From a virus: a stretch of DNA of 40,630 nt. A model generated the notes under the pieces. It worked only from the letters and a program-made list of their open reading frames with translations, ran no database searches and was not told the DNA's origin. The stretch spans positions 1-40,630 of IMG/VR virus record IMGVR_UViG_3300043640_000053, one strand, 5' to 3'. The translations under genes and the position numbers were made by a program. The stretch's first letter is position 1. The number at the start of each line of letters is the position of its first letter. Below, piece by piece: positions 6,745-13,288 of the stretch.

Positions 6745-7599
6745 ATGACGCACGCTTCATTATTTTCAGGTATCGGTGGTTTTGATTTAGCCGCTAAGTG
6801 GATGGGGTGGAAAAATATCTTCCATTGCGAAATAGAAAAGTTCGGACAGAAAATTTTAAAACAACATTTTCCGGAATCCTTTTTATATGAAGATATTACC
6901 AAATCAGACTTTAACGACCGTAAAGGAACTGTCGATGTACTTACAGGAGGTTTTCCCTGCCAACCATTCAGCGTTTCCGGAAAGCAAAAAGGAACAGCAG
7001 ACAGTAGGCATCTTTGGCCGGAAATGCTGCGGGCCGTTAGAGAAATCGCCCCTACTTACGTCGTGGGCGAAAACGTTTACGGTCTTGTTAGTTGGTCGGG
7101 GGGATTGGTTTTCGACCAGGTGCAAGTTGATTTGGAAAATGAAGGTTACCAAGTCGTCCCGTTTCTTATTCCAGCTTGCGGCGTCGGCGCTCCACACAGA
7201 AGATACAGAATTTGGTTTGTTGCCTACTCCGGACGCCGGGTTAGCGACCGGTGGAAAGATAAACAAAGCAACGACGTCCATCAAGGGAAAAACTCCGGAC
7301 GGATACAAGAGGAAAATATCCATAATAGACTACATAAGCCGGGGTTTAATCCCGACACCAACGACGAGGGATTGGAAATCGTGCAACGCGTCCCAGGAGA
7401 CGATGAACAGGAATGCCCGACCGCTGAACGAAACGGTTACAGGTGGGAAGACTGGCCAGCTCAACCCCCGCTTTGTGGAAGAAATGATGGGTTACCCGAT
7501 AGGGTGGACAGAATTAAAGCATTAGGAAACGCTATCGTTCCACAGGTTGCGTACCAAATTTTCAAAGCGATTCAATTACATGGCCTCACCGATTATTAG
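6745..7599 (+). CDS. dcm: DNA (cytosine-5-)-methyltransferase
   Basis: The 284-residue product transfers a methyl group from SAM to C5 of cytosine in DNA. Motifs are in family order: I LFSGIGGFD (about 6-14, SAM binding), IV GGFPCQPFS with catalytic Cys72, VI GEN (108-110), VIII GAPHRRYRIW (about 148-157), then a variable target-recognition region, and motif X ALGNAIVPQ (about 259-267). The start at 6745 places the Met just before motif I, as is normal, directly behind promoter A. No restriction endonuclease is adjacent, so this is an orphan enzyme likely to protect phage DNA. A second conserved reading frame (6887-7525) lies inside it. It overlaps the primase-helicase start by 20 bases. Confidence 0.93.
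   Translation: MTHASLFSGIGGFDLAAKWMGWKNIFHCEIEKFGQKILKQHFPESFLYEDITKSDFNDRKGTVDVLTGGFPCQPFSVSGKQKGTADSRHLWPEMLRAVREIAPTYVVGENVYGLVSWSGGLVFDQVQVDLENEGYQVVPFLIPACGVGAPHRRYRIWFVAYSGRRVSDRWKDKQSNDVHQGKNSGRIQEENIHNRLHKPGFNPDTNDEGLEIVQRVPGDDEQECPTAERNGYRWEDWPAQPPLCGRNDGLPDRVDRIKALGNAIVPQVAYQIFKAIQLHGLTDY
6887..7525 (+). CDS. Overprinted protein inside the methyltransferase gene (LLPTP family)
   Basis: A 212-codon frame runs in another phase within the methyltransferase gene. Its sequence looks like a real, recurring phage protein: CKLIWKMK, FLFQLAASALHTEDTEFG, then LLPTPDA and LIPTPTTRDWKS, and near the end LNPRFVEEMMGYPIGWTEL. I recall this LPTP...NPRFVEWMMGFPxGWTDL pattern from many phage proteins annotated as methyltransferase-associated or hypothetical, often overlapping a dcm gene. 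Both frames therefore appear to be under protein-level selection. The ATG at 6887 is the longest in-frame start; the real one may differ. Function is unknown; a link to the methyltransferase is inferred from the invariant overlap. Confidence 0.55.
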   Translation: MKILPNQTLTTVKELSMYLQEVFPANHSAFPESKKEQQTVGIFGRKCCGPLEKSPLLTSWAKTFTVLLVGRGDWFSTRCKLIWKMKVTKSSRFLFQLAASALHTEDTEFGLLPTPDAGLATGGKINKATTSIKGKTPDGYKRKISIIDYISRGLIPTPTTRDWKSCNASQETMNRNARPLNETVTGGKTGQLNPRFVEEMMGYPIGWTELKH

Positions 7600-9748
7600 T
7601 TTATTCCCGCATATCCGTGATGCAAACAACGGCACGGATATGCCGTTCGACGTGTTCTTGCATAATATAAAATCCGGCGCCTGGTCCGATCATGTGTTGG
7701 ATGTATATAAATACCGCAGCGATCCCCTCGCGATGCGCAAGGCAAAAGAGTCTGTGCCATACGTAACGATCTCCGGAAAGTTTAAGACGCGTAAAAATGA
7801 AGGCCTGGAACATCATTCCGGTTTTCTTGCTATTGATATCGACGAAGTGGATCCACGCGAAACCAAGGAGATAATCTGCTGCGATAAACATGTGTACGCC
7901 GCGTTCGCTTCGATATCGGGCGGCGGGTTGTGTGTGATTTTTAAAATCAACCCGGCAAAGCACCTTGAGTCATTCGAAGGCTTGCAGCAGTATTTATACG
8001 ACAGTTATAAGATTATTGTTGACCCATCTTGCAAGGATGTTTCCAGGCCGCGTTATGTCAGCTATGATGCAGAGATGTATCTGAACGAACGCGCGGAAAA
8101 ATTTGTCAGTTACGTAAAGAAAGATAAGGCGCTTAATCCGACCAAAGTCCCGAATGTAGTTTTTGTCGAAGACGATTTTAATATGGTCCTAGGCGAAATC
8201 GCAGAGCGCGGCATTGATATAACCGGCTCTTATCAAACGTGGCTCCGCATTGGGTTTTCTATAGCCGACAAGTTCGGAGAACAAGGCCGCGAAGCTTACC
8301 ACGCAATAAGCCGATACTCGACAACATATCTGCCAAAGACCTGCGACCGGCAATACGACAACTGTTTGAAGTCGAAAAACTCCGGCGTAAACATCGCTAC
8401 TTTTTATTTTATCGCGAAGGCTGCGGGCCTGTGTATTATCAGTGAACGGACACGTAAAGTTTCCGCCATCGCTGACGCTGCACGCCGGGCGCATTCAGAT
8501 AAAAAAGCTGCTGTTAAAGAAGCTACCGAACAGGGTTTCGAAAACGCTACAGACATAATCAACCAGGTTTTTGACAACTCGATAGACATACCGGACGCGT
8601 CAGAAATTGAATCGCACGAGTTTTGGCTGAAAGAACACTACAGCCTGCGCAGGAACGAACTGACTAGGTACATCGAGTCCAGCGGTGAACCGTTACAGAA
8701 AAAAGATTTCAATACCATTTGGGTTGCAGCCCGAAAAGTCTTCGACAAAATCAGTTACCAGGATCTTGAACGCCTGATTGATTCCGACAGCACCCCGACG
8801 TACAACCCGCTGAAGGATTTTATTCACGAACAAAGTCACCGAACGCCGACAGGCTGCATTGAGCAGGTTTTTCGCAGCATTGAAACCGATACCGGAGACG
8901 ATGACTTCGCAGTAACCTTTGGTACGAAATGGTTCGTAGGAATGATCGCATCCATTTACGGCAAACATTCCCCGCTTATGCTGGTGTTCACCGGCCCGCA
9001 GAATTCCGGCAAGACTGAGTTTTGGCGGCGCCTGTTGCCGGTCCCTCTGCTGCATTATTATGCAGAATCCAAGCTCGATCAGGATAAGGACAGCGAGATC
9101 CTTATGACGCAGAAGCTCATTATCATGAATGATGAAATGGGCGGAGCCACGGCCAAAGATGAAAAAAGGATCAAGGAACTTACCAGCAAGCAGGTTTTTA
9201 GCCTCAGGGAACCATATGGGCGCGGTAATGTGGACCTGGTTCGGTTGGCGATGCTTGGCGCTACAGCTAATTTAACGGCCATTCTAGGCGATAACACCGG
9301 CAACAGGCGTATTATCCCGATAAACATGCTATCGTATGATTTTGACGCTTATAACCGCGTAGACAAGACGGATATGTTTATGGAGGCCTACCATTTATAC
9401 AAGGCTGGTTTTCCGTGGCATCTGTCCAAACAGGAGATAGCCATGCTGAATGGATCTACATCGGAATTTGATAAGGTGAATATTGAGCGTGAGCTTCTTA
9501 CCCTGTATTACGAACTGCCAGCGGAAGGGGCCGGGACCTGGTTAACCGCCACTGAGATCAAAACCCGGCTTATGAGGGATAACAAACACGTCCCGAACGC
9601 CACAAAGTTAGGACAGGAACTTAAGAACCTTGGTTTTGTCCGTGGTGGCTTCAGGCGTAATGGACAGCCTCAATATGGGTATAAGGTGCAGGAAACGAAT
9701 ACGCTATTCGGTACTGATCTTCCGGTAAAACAACCCCTTCCCTTCTAA
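7580..9748 (+). CDS. Primase-helicase, BT4734-like N-terminus with VirE-type helicase
   Basis: The 722-residue protein begins with a BT4734/VirE-N-like primase domain containing GFLAIDIDEVD (81-91) and the ISGGGLCVIFKI segment. A PriCT-like linker follows (TWLRIGFSIADKFG to the Cys/Lys-rich turn). The C-terminal VirE-type superfamily 3-like helicase has Walker A GPQNSGKT (472-479), Walker B KLIIMNDE (512-519) and a winged-helix tail. Such fusions prime and unwind DNA at a phage or mobile-element origin. The repeat cluster just downstream (9751-10019) supports an initiation role. The chosen start (MASPIISL) overlaps the methyltransferase by 20 bases. The C-terminus is KQPLPF, one of the four Pro-Phe tips. 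Confidence 0.85.
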   Translation: MASPIISLFPHIRDANNGTDMPFDVFLHNIKSGAWSDHVLDVYKYRSDPLAMRKAKESVPYVTISGKFKTRKNEGLEHHSGFLAIDIDEVDPRETKEIICCDKHVYAAFASISGGGLCVIFKINPAKHLESFEGLQQYLYDSYKIIVDPSCKDVSRPRYVSYDAEMYLNERAEKFVSYVKKDKALNPTKVPNVVFVEDDFNMVLGEIAERGIDITGSYQTWLRIGFSIADKFGEQGREAYHAISRYSTTYLPKTCDRQYDNCLKSKNSGVNIATFYFIAKAAGLCIISERTRKVSAIADAARRAHSDKKAAVKEATEQGFENATDIINQVFDNSIDIPDASEIESHEFWLKEHYSLRRNELTRYIESSGEPLQKKDFNTIWVAARKVFDKISYQDLERLIDSDSTPTYNPLKDFIHEQSHRTPTGCIEQVFRSIETDTGDDDFAVTFGTKWFVGMIASIYGKHSPLMLVFTGPQNSGKTEFWRRLLPVPLLHYYAESKLDQDKDSEILMTQKLIIMNDEMGGATAKDEKRIKELTSKQVFSLREPYGRGNVDLVRLAMLGATANLTAILGDNTGNRRIIPINMLSYDFDAYNRVDKTDMFMEAYHLYKAGFPWHLSKQEIAMLNGSTSEFDKVNIERELLTLYYELPAEGAGTWLTATEIKTRLMRDNKHVPNATKLGQELKNLGFVRGGFRRNGQPQYGYKVQETNTLFGTDLPVKQPLPF

Positions 9749-9750
9749 GT

Positions 9751-10019
9751 GTTGTAAGCGTTGTAAGCTGTAGTAAGCATAATTATCGGACTGCTTACTA
9801 CCAGGGATATTTGGTTTTCAATCTGTTATATCTCTTTTTATTAATGTAGTAAGCGTAGTAAGCATATATCACACACACGTAACGAGGCAATGTTTTACAT
9901 GACGTGAAAATATTTTATTCATTTCCTATAAACTTCCGGAAATGCCTTACTACAGCTTACTACACTATCTGTAAAATCCACATAACGCATTGATTTAGTA
10001 TTATTTAAGTGTAGTAAGC
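9751..10019 (+). other. Iteron-like repeat cluster, candidate replication origin
   Basis: The 310-bp non-coding gap holds nine copies of a 9-bp element, consensus G(T/A)(A/T)GTAAGC, mostly GTAGTAAGC. Direct copies: 9751-9759, 9760-9768, 9770-9778, 9846-9854, 9855-9863, 10011-10019. Inverted copies: 9793-9801, 9945-9953 (one mismatch), 9955-9963. Copies are spaced 9-10 bp within groups, nearly one helical turn, as in plasmid and phage iterons bound by an initiator. The stretches between groups (about 9802-9845, 9864-9944 and 9964-10010) are A+T-rich and could act as unwinding regions. The cluster lies immediately behind the primase-helicase gene. Confidence 0.7.
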
Positions 10020-10058
10020 ACGAATATTTTCAGACACCAAAAGCAAATTGATACCAAA

Positions 10059-10439
10059 ATGGGAATTGACTCAATATCGGAATTACAGCTTCAGGCGCAG
10101 TGTTACCAGTGGGCTTACGGCACTTACCCTCAGATCCGAGGCCTGTTGTGGCACGTTCCAAACGAAACCAAGCCGTTCCCTGGTGAACCGAAGCACGACT
10201 ATTATATCCGGCTGAACAAGATGAAGGCTGCGGGCCTGGTTAAGGGCGTCTCGGACCTGCACTTCTATTGGCGCAACCGGCTATACTGTTTTGAGCTGAA
10301 GGTTGATTACAACAAAGAGTCTACTGAGCAAATCGCGTTCGGCGCCCGTATCCAAATGGAGGGCGGGTACTACGACAGCATCCGTACACTGGAACAATTC
10401 AAAGCCATCTTCACCAAAATCATAACCGCACACCCATGA
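10059..10439 (+). CDS. VRR-NUC domain nuclease
   Basis: The 126-residue product is a compact VRR-NUC protein of the PD-(D/E)XK superfamily. E8 in ISELQLQ opens the domain; GVSDLHF (63-69) supplies the catalytic Asp; FELK (78-81) supplies Glu and Lys; Q-x-x-FGARIQMEGG (91-103) closes it. Stand-alone phage VRR-NUC enzymes are thought to cut branched DNA such as Holliday junctions, which would resolve replication or recombination intermediates before packaging. It starts 40 bp downstream of the last iteron and is coupled by ATGA to the next small gene. Fold and active site are clear. Confidence 0.87.
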   Translation: MGIDSISELQLQAQCYQWAYGTYPQIRGLLWHVPNETKPFPGEPKHDYYIRLNKMKAAGLVKGVSDLHFYWRNRLYCFELKVDYNKESTEQIAFGARIQMEGGYYDSIRTLEQFKAIFTKIITAHP

Positions 10440-10588
10440 CGCCATTCTGCATATATAAGGGTCGGACGATCTATTGCGAGAATGGCCGCTACCTGGTAGG
10501 ACTACGAGACTTTACGTACATAAAGGACGCTTTCGAGTATGTCGACTCATTTACGAACTTTGCAAATAATATTCTTAAAAGTTTGTAA
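10436..10588 (+). CDS. Small protein coupled to VRR-NUC nuclease, unknown
   Basis: The 50-residue product begins MTPFCIYKGRTIYC and ends FANNILKSL. It starts at an ATG overlapping the nuclease stop (ATGA). The sequence looks like a small beta-then-helix domain with two Cys (residues 5 and 14). Its stop codon lies within promoter B. No family recognised. Confidence 0.55.
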   Translation: MTPFCIYKGRTIYCENGRYLVGLRDFTYIKDAFEYVDSFTNFANNILKSL

Positions 10589-10612
10589 TTACAAAGAATG
10601 TTTGTATGTTTG
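10582..10612 (+). promoter_or_regulatory. Promoter with overlapping operator (site B)
   Basis: This is the best match in the window to the Bacteroidetes sigma-A consensus: TTTG (10582-10585), 19 nt, TATGTTTG (10605-10612). The perfect inverted repeat TACAAA-GAATG-TTTGTA (10590-10606) fills the spacer and overlaps the -7 box. The next start is at 10634. Confidence 0.78.
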
Positions 10613-10633
10613 CAATACCAAACACGACAAACG

Positions 10634-10828
10634 ATGAACAGTATTAACGGAGTAACAGCGGGCGACATTTCCAGGATAATGCGCCACATTGAAAAGACGA
10701 TCAGGTTTTACAACCTCAAGTACAACTACGATATTTCTTTAGGGACCAAAAAAGAAATCTCGCAATACGAATCCCTGATTAAGCAATGGGACAAACTGAA
10801 AGTAACCCGCAACAAACTGAACGCATAA
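10634..10828 (+). CDS. Small helical protein, unknown
   Basis: The 64-residue product (MNSINGVTAGDI...) is charged and predicted helical, with a central KTIRFYNLKYNYDI segment and a basic end. The start at 10634 is preferred over an in-frame ATG at 10598 because the latter lies inside promoter B. It opens a run of very small genes. No family recognised. Confidence 0.6.
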   Translation: MNSINGVTAGDISRIMRHIEKTIRFYNLKYNYDISLGTKKEISQYESLIKQWDKLKVTRNKLNA

Positions 10829-10839
10829 ACCCCTACCCT

Positions 10840-10905
10840 ATGTCAACCTACGAAATCAGAGAAGCAATGTCCTGGATCGTCTTAACCATAAAACCCAAAG
10901 CATGA
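10840..10905 (+). CDS. Possible 21-residue peptide
   Basis: A 22-codon frame (MSTYEIREAMSWIV then LTIKPKA) starts 12 nt after the previous stop. Its stop overlaps the next start as ATGA, the pattern of real genes here. It could be a true micropeptide or a coupling/leader peptide. Its length gives little statistical support. Confidence 0.35.
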   Translation: MSTYEIREAMSWIVLTIKPKA

Positions 10906-11099
10906 CTTATCAAGCAAAGCACACAACGAAGAAAGCGGCAATCACCGACGCTAAAAAGCAGTCGGCTGAAAACCGGGACACCATATACAGCATCATTGCC
11001 GCAGAAGGCGTCTACTTTGTCGAGGAAGGGACGGCGTTCGTTAGGAATAATGAAAAGCTGGTAGGCGAATATCTCATAGGCATGAAACTAAAACCATAA
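10902..11099 (+). CDS. Small protein, unknown
   Basis: The 65-residue product has a Lys-rich N-terminal half (QAKHTTKKAAITDAKKQ) and a beta-like second half with GVYFVEEGTAFVRNNEKLVGEY. It sits between two equally small genes in the unit read from promoter B. No family recognised; such clusters of small phage genes often act on the host, but nothing specific is visible. Confidence 0.6.
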   Translation: MTYQAKHTTKKAAITDAKKQSAENRDTIYSIIAAEGVYFVEEGTAFVRNNEKLVGEYLIGMKLKP

Positions 11100-11103
11100 T
11101 ACC

Positions 11104-11283
11104 ATGACAAATTCCGAATTAGCTGCAAAGCTGTTAACTCTGGACCCAAATGGTCCGGCTACCGTCAGTATCAAAGCTGACACAAAAGACACTCAGGCGA
11201 TCTTACCGGTCCTGTGGATCGCGAAAGGATCGCTATACGTAAAGCTGCCTGAGATGCAGGCGATCGTAAGCGCAGTAAAATAA
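11104..11283 (+). CDS. Small protein, unknown
   Basis: The 59-residue product starts MTNSELAAKLLTLDP, has a beta-rich middle and ends LPEMQAIVSAVK. It lies 4 nt after the previous stop and 19 nt before the terminator stem at 11303, so it closes this short unit. No family recognised. Confidence 0.55.
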   Translation: MTNSELAAKLLTLDPNGPATVSIKADTKDTQAILPVLWIAKGSLYVKLPEMQAIVSAVK

Positions 11284-11302
11284 TTATCAGGACGGTTTGG
11301 TT

Positions 11303-11331
11303 AAAGGGGTAAGGTTTCTTGCCCCTTTTTT
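11303..11331 (+). terminator. Rho-independent terminator
   Basis: The stem AAAGGGGTAAG / CTTGCCCCTTT has one T-G wobble and a GTTT loop. The right arm runs into six T (11326-11331). It ends the small-gene unit and precedes promoter C by about 15 nt. Confidence 0.85.
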
Positions 11332-11344
11332 ATGCAAACTAAAT

Positions 11345-11375
11345 TTCGTAATTACAAATTAAGTTTGTAATATTG
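11345..11375 (+). promoter_or_regulatory. Promoter with overlapping operator (site C)
   Basis: TTCG (11345-11348), 19 nt, TAATATTG (11368-11375). It carries the perfect inverted repeat TACAAA-TTAAG-TTTGTA (11353-11369), extended to TTACAAA...TTTGTAA. The next ATG is at 11380, so the transcript leader is very short. Confidence 0.7.
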
Positions 11376-11379
11376 TTAA

Positions 11380-11541
11380 ATGAAAGCAATTTACGGCCAA
11401 CAATTCAACGATTCTAATACCATCGTGGTATCCAACGGCGCCTACTCTGTATGTTTCCTTCACCGAACCGAAGCTATAGAGTTTACATCAGGAATGAATA
11501 TCGTCGCCCTATTCCGCATCAAACTAAAACCAAAGATATGA
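11380..11541 (+). CDS. Small protein, unknown
   Basis: The 53-residue product begins MKAIYGQQFNDSNT. It starts 4 nt after the -7 box of promoter C, so it is read from a nearly leaderless transcript unless initiation is further upstream. It overlaps the next gene by ATGA. No family recognised. Confidence 0.55.
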   Translation: MKAIYGQQFNDSNTIVVSNGAYSVCFLHRTEAIEFTSGMNIVALFRIKLKPKI

Positions 11542-11963
11542 TAAAAAGAAGATGTTTTTTAACTTTCGAAGCCGCTTTCGAATTTGCCCAAACCCTGCGT
11601 GTTGACTTCAAATTGGATCATGCTTACGGATCTTTAGATGGCTTACTTTATCAAGTGGAATACAACGATGTTAATTATGGGCGCGCTGATATCAGGGTCG
11701 GTATTGTTGGACGTATTTGCGATATCCCAGACAATCAGATTCAGAAATACAGAGAAGCCAACTACCGTTTGCGCGCAGAACTGCGCAAGGTTACAGCAGA
11801 TAACGACGCTCACAGAAAATACGCAGGCGAATTGATTGTTAAGAATATCGGCTTAAGGAATACTATCACAAAGATAGGCACTGAGATTATCATGCGCAAC
11901 GAGTACGGCCAACGTCGCAGTGCCACGATCAACAACATTTTCAAAATCATTACTCAAAATTAA
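11538..11963 (+). CDS. Unknown protein with coiled-coil middle
   Basis: The 141-residue product begins MIKRRCFLTFEAAFEF. The start at 11538 is chosen because it overlaps the previous stop by ATGA; an earlier in-frame ATG at 11451 lies inside the previous gene. A beta-rich first half is followed by a basic helix about residues 70-110 with heptad character (KYREANYRLRAELRKV). No family recognised. Confidence 0.6.
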   Translation: MIKRRCFLTFEAAFEFAQTLRVDFKLDHAYGSLDGLLYQVEYNDVNYGRADIRVGIVGRICDIPDNQIQKYREANYRLRAELRKVTADNDAHRKYAGELIVKNIGLRNTITKIGTEIIMRNEYGQRRSATINNIFKIITQN

Positions 11964-11974
11964 AACCCCTCATT

Positions 11975-12148
11975 ATGTTTTACATGGTCATCGGAAACAC
12001 GGAACACACAAAAGACATATTTGGTATGCACGGCTTCGACAACGGCACCCTGGTAGAAGAAGGCGGTAGCGGTGGTTACTATACGGACGGTACTGGTGTA
12101 GGCTGGTTCGTGGGCAAAGGCGACTTATTTTTCATCGGCAAAATTTAA
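11975..12148 (+). CDS. Small Gly-rich protein, unknown
   Basis: The 57-residue acidic product is Gly-rich (EEGGSGGYYTDGTGVGW) and ends GDLFFIGKI, suggesting a tiny all-beta domain. It lies 5 nt upstream of the SSB gene and would be co-transcribed with it. No family recognised. Confidence 0.55.
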   Translation: MFYMVIGNTEHTKDIFGMHGFDNGTLVEEGGSGGYYTDGTGVGWFVGKGDLFFIGKI

Positions 12149-12153
12149 ACACA

Positions 12154-12549
12154 ATGATAAAAATGCAAGTGATCGGCCATCTTGGAAAAGATGCAGTCGT
12201 AAATTTAGTGAACGGAAAGAACGTTATTAATTTTAACGTCGCACACTCGGAAAAATATACCAACGCGGCCGGTGAAAAGGTAGAAAAAACAGTATGGGTT
12301 GATTGCGCCTACTGGACCGATCGCACCAATATCGCGCCGTACCTGAAGAAAGGTACGCAGGTCCACGCAGACGGTCAGCCCGAAGTAAGGCAATATCAAA
12401 AACAGGATGGCACATACGGCTGTAGTCTGACACTCCGCGTGAACACGGTACAGTTATTAAGTTCAGCGAACGGCGATAACCAGGCACAGGCACAATCTGC
12501 CGCAATTGCTCCGCCTGTAGCGACAGCCGCAGCGGCCTTGCCCTTCTAA
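12154..12549 (+). CDS. ssb: Single-stranded DNA-binding protein
   Basis: The 131-residue SSB begins with a canonical OB-fold (about 1-105): MIKMQVIGHLGKDA, VINFNVAHSEKY, the conserved WVDCAYW, then YLKKGTQVHADGQPEV and a closing LRVNTVQLL strand. A Gln/Ala linker leads to the tip AAALPF. Bacterial SSBs end in an acidic tip such as DDIPF that recruits partner enzymes; here the Pro-Phe is kept but the acidic residues are replaced by Ala. The protein would coat phage single strands and cooperate with the Sak4-like ATPase. A strong terminator follows at 12579. Confidence 0.93.
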   Translation: MIKMQVIGHLGKDAVVNLVNGKNVINFNVAHSEKYTNAAGEKVEKTVWVDCAYWTDRTNIAPYLKKGTQVHADGQPEVRQYQKQDGTYGCSLTLRVNTVQLLSSANGDNQAQAQSAAIAPPVATAAAALPF

Positions 12550-12578
12550 TATAGTTTCATGGTAGACTTGAATTGGTC

Positions 12579-12607
12579 AGCCTGGTGTTTCTACGCCGGG
12601 CTTTTTT
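12579..12607 (+). terminator. Rho-independent terminator
   Basis: The stem AGCCTGGTG / CGCCGGGCT (G-T wobbles allowed) with loop TTTCTA is followed by six T (12602-12607). It separates the replication region from the structural region. It is nearly the same sequence as the terminator at 40455. Confidence 0.88.
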
Positions 12608-12634
12608 ATGTCCGGGACCGTCTGAAAACAATAA

Positions 12635-12654
12635 AGGCGCCTTATGGGGCGCCT
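12635..12654 (+). other. Perfect hairpin upstream of terminase genes
   Basis: A 7-bp GC-rich inverted repeat AGGCGCC / GGCGCCT has loop TTATGG and no T-run, so it is not a terminator. A second weak hairpin (CGGC...GCCG, about 12668-12684) follows. Together with promoter D they occupy the 205-bp gap before the small terminase gene, the usual place for packaging (pac/cos) sites. Function unproven. Confidence 0.4.
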
Positions 12655-12715
12655 GCTGTGTCGGATCGGCGTAAGTGTTGCCGTATCGCATTGACCCTAC
12701 AAATATAAACAAAGT

Positions 12716-12746
12716 TTTGGACTTACAAACTTTATTTGTATATTTG
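12716..12746 (+). promoter_or_regulatory. Promoter with overlapping operator (site D), start of structural region
   Basis: TTTG (12716-12719), 19 nt, TATATTTG (12739-12746): both boxes match the Bacteroidetes consensus. The perfect inverted repeat TACAAA-CTTTA-TTTGTA (12724-12740) overlaps the -7 box. The terminase gene starts at 12755. This probably drives the late operon. Confidence 0.78.
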
Positions 12747-12754
12747 TTCAAGAT

Positions 12755-13288
12755 ATGAGCGAAGATAACGAAGCCGGACGGCCAACTAAGTATTTACCTG
12801 CTTATAACAAGTGGGTGAAAAAACTATGTCTATTAGGGGCTACCGATGCCGAGATAGCCGATTTTTTCGATGTAGCCCGTTCTACTATCTCTCTGTGGAA
12901 ACTCGAACACCCCGCCTTTGCAAAGGCTCTACGGGCCGGCAAGATCGAAGCGGACATAAAGGTAACGGAAAGTTTATTCAGATGCGCAACCGGGTACGAG
13001 GTTAACGAAGTGACGTTTGAAAAGTCAGGAGAAAAAGACGCCTTGGTATTGACTACGGAAGGTGAATTAACGAGCGGAGATACTTACAAAAAGAAGGTAG
13101 TTACAAAACACATACCGGCCAACGGGCGCGACGCTGCGTTCTGGCTGAAAAACAGACGGTCAAAAGAATGGCGCGACAAACATGAAATCGAATCTACCAG
13201 CAGAGTTACAACAACCGTCATCGACTGGTCAGAATCAGAAAGTAATCAAACCATTCCAGAAGCAGAGGGAAGCAGCGAGAATAGTTAA
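12755..13288 (+). CDS. terS: Terminase small subunit
   Basis: The 177-residue product carries a helix-turn-helix at about residues 26-52 (LGATDAEIADFFDVARSTIS, then LWKLEHPAF), which would recognise the phage packaging site. A central oligomerisation segment follows, and a C-terminal region (NGRDAAFWLKNR, EWRDKHEIE) typical of phage small terminases precedes the large-subunit contact. It is directly upstream of terL. The last 107 bases overlap the terL frame. It starts 8 nt after the -7 box of promoter D, giving a very short leader. Confidence 0.85.
   Translation: MSEDNEAGRPTKYLPAYNKWVKKLCLLGATDAEIADFFDVARSTISLWKLEHPAFAKALRAGKIEADIKVTESLFRCATGYEVNEVTFEKSGEKDALVLTTEGELTSGDTYKKKVVTKHIPANGRDAAFWLKNRRSKEWRDKHEIESTSRVTTTVIDWSESESNQTIPEAEGSSENS

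Noticed and set aside
6745-7599. Restriction-modification system
   Set aside because: No endonuclease gene is beside the methyltransferase; the overlapping second frame does not resemble a restriction enzyme.
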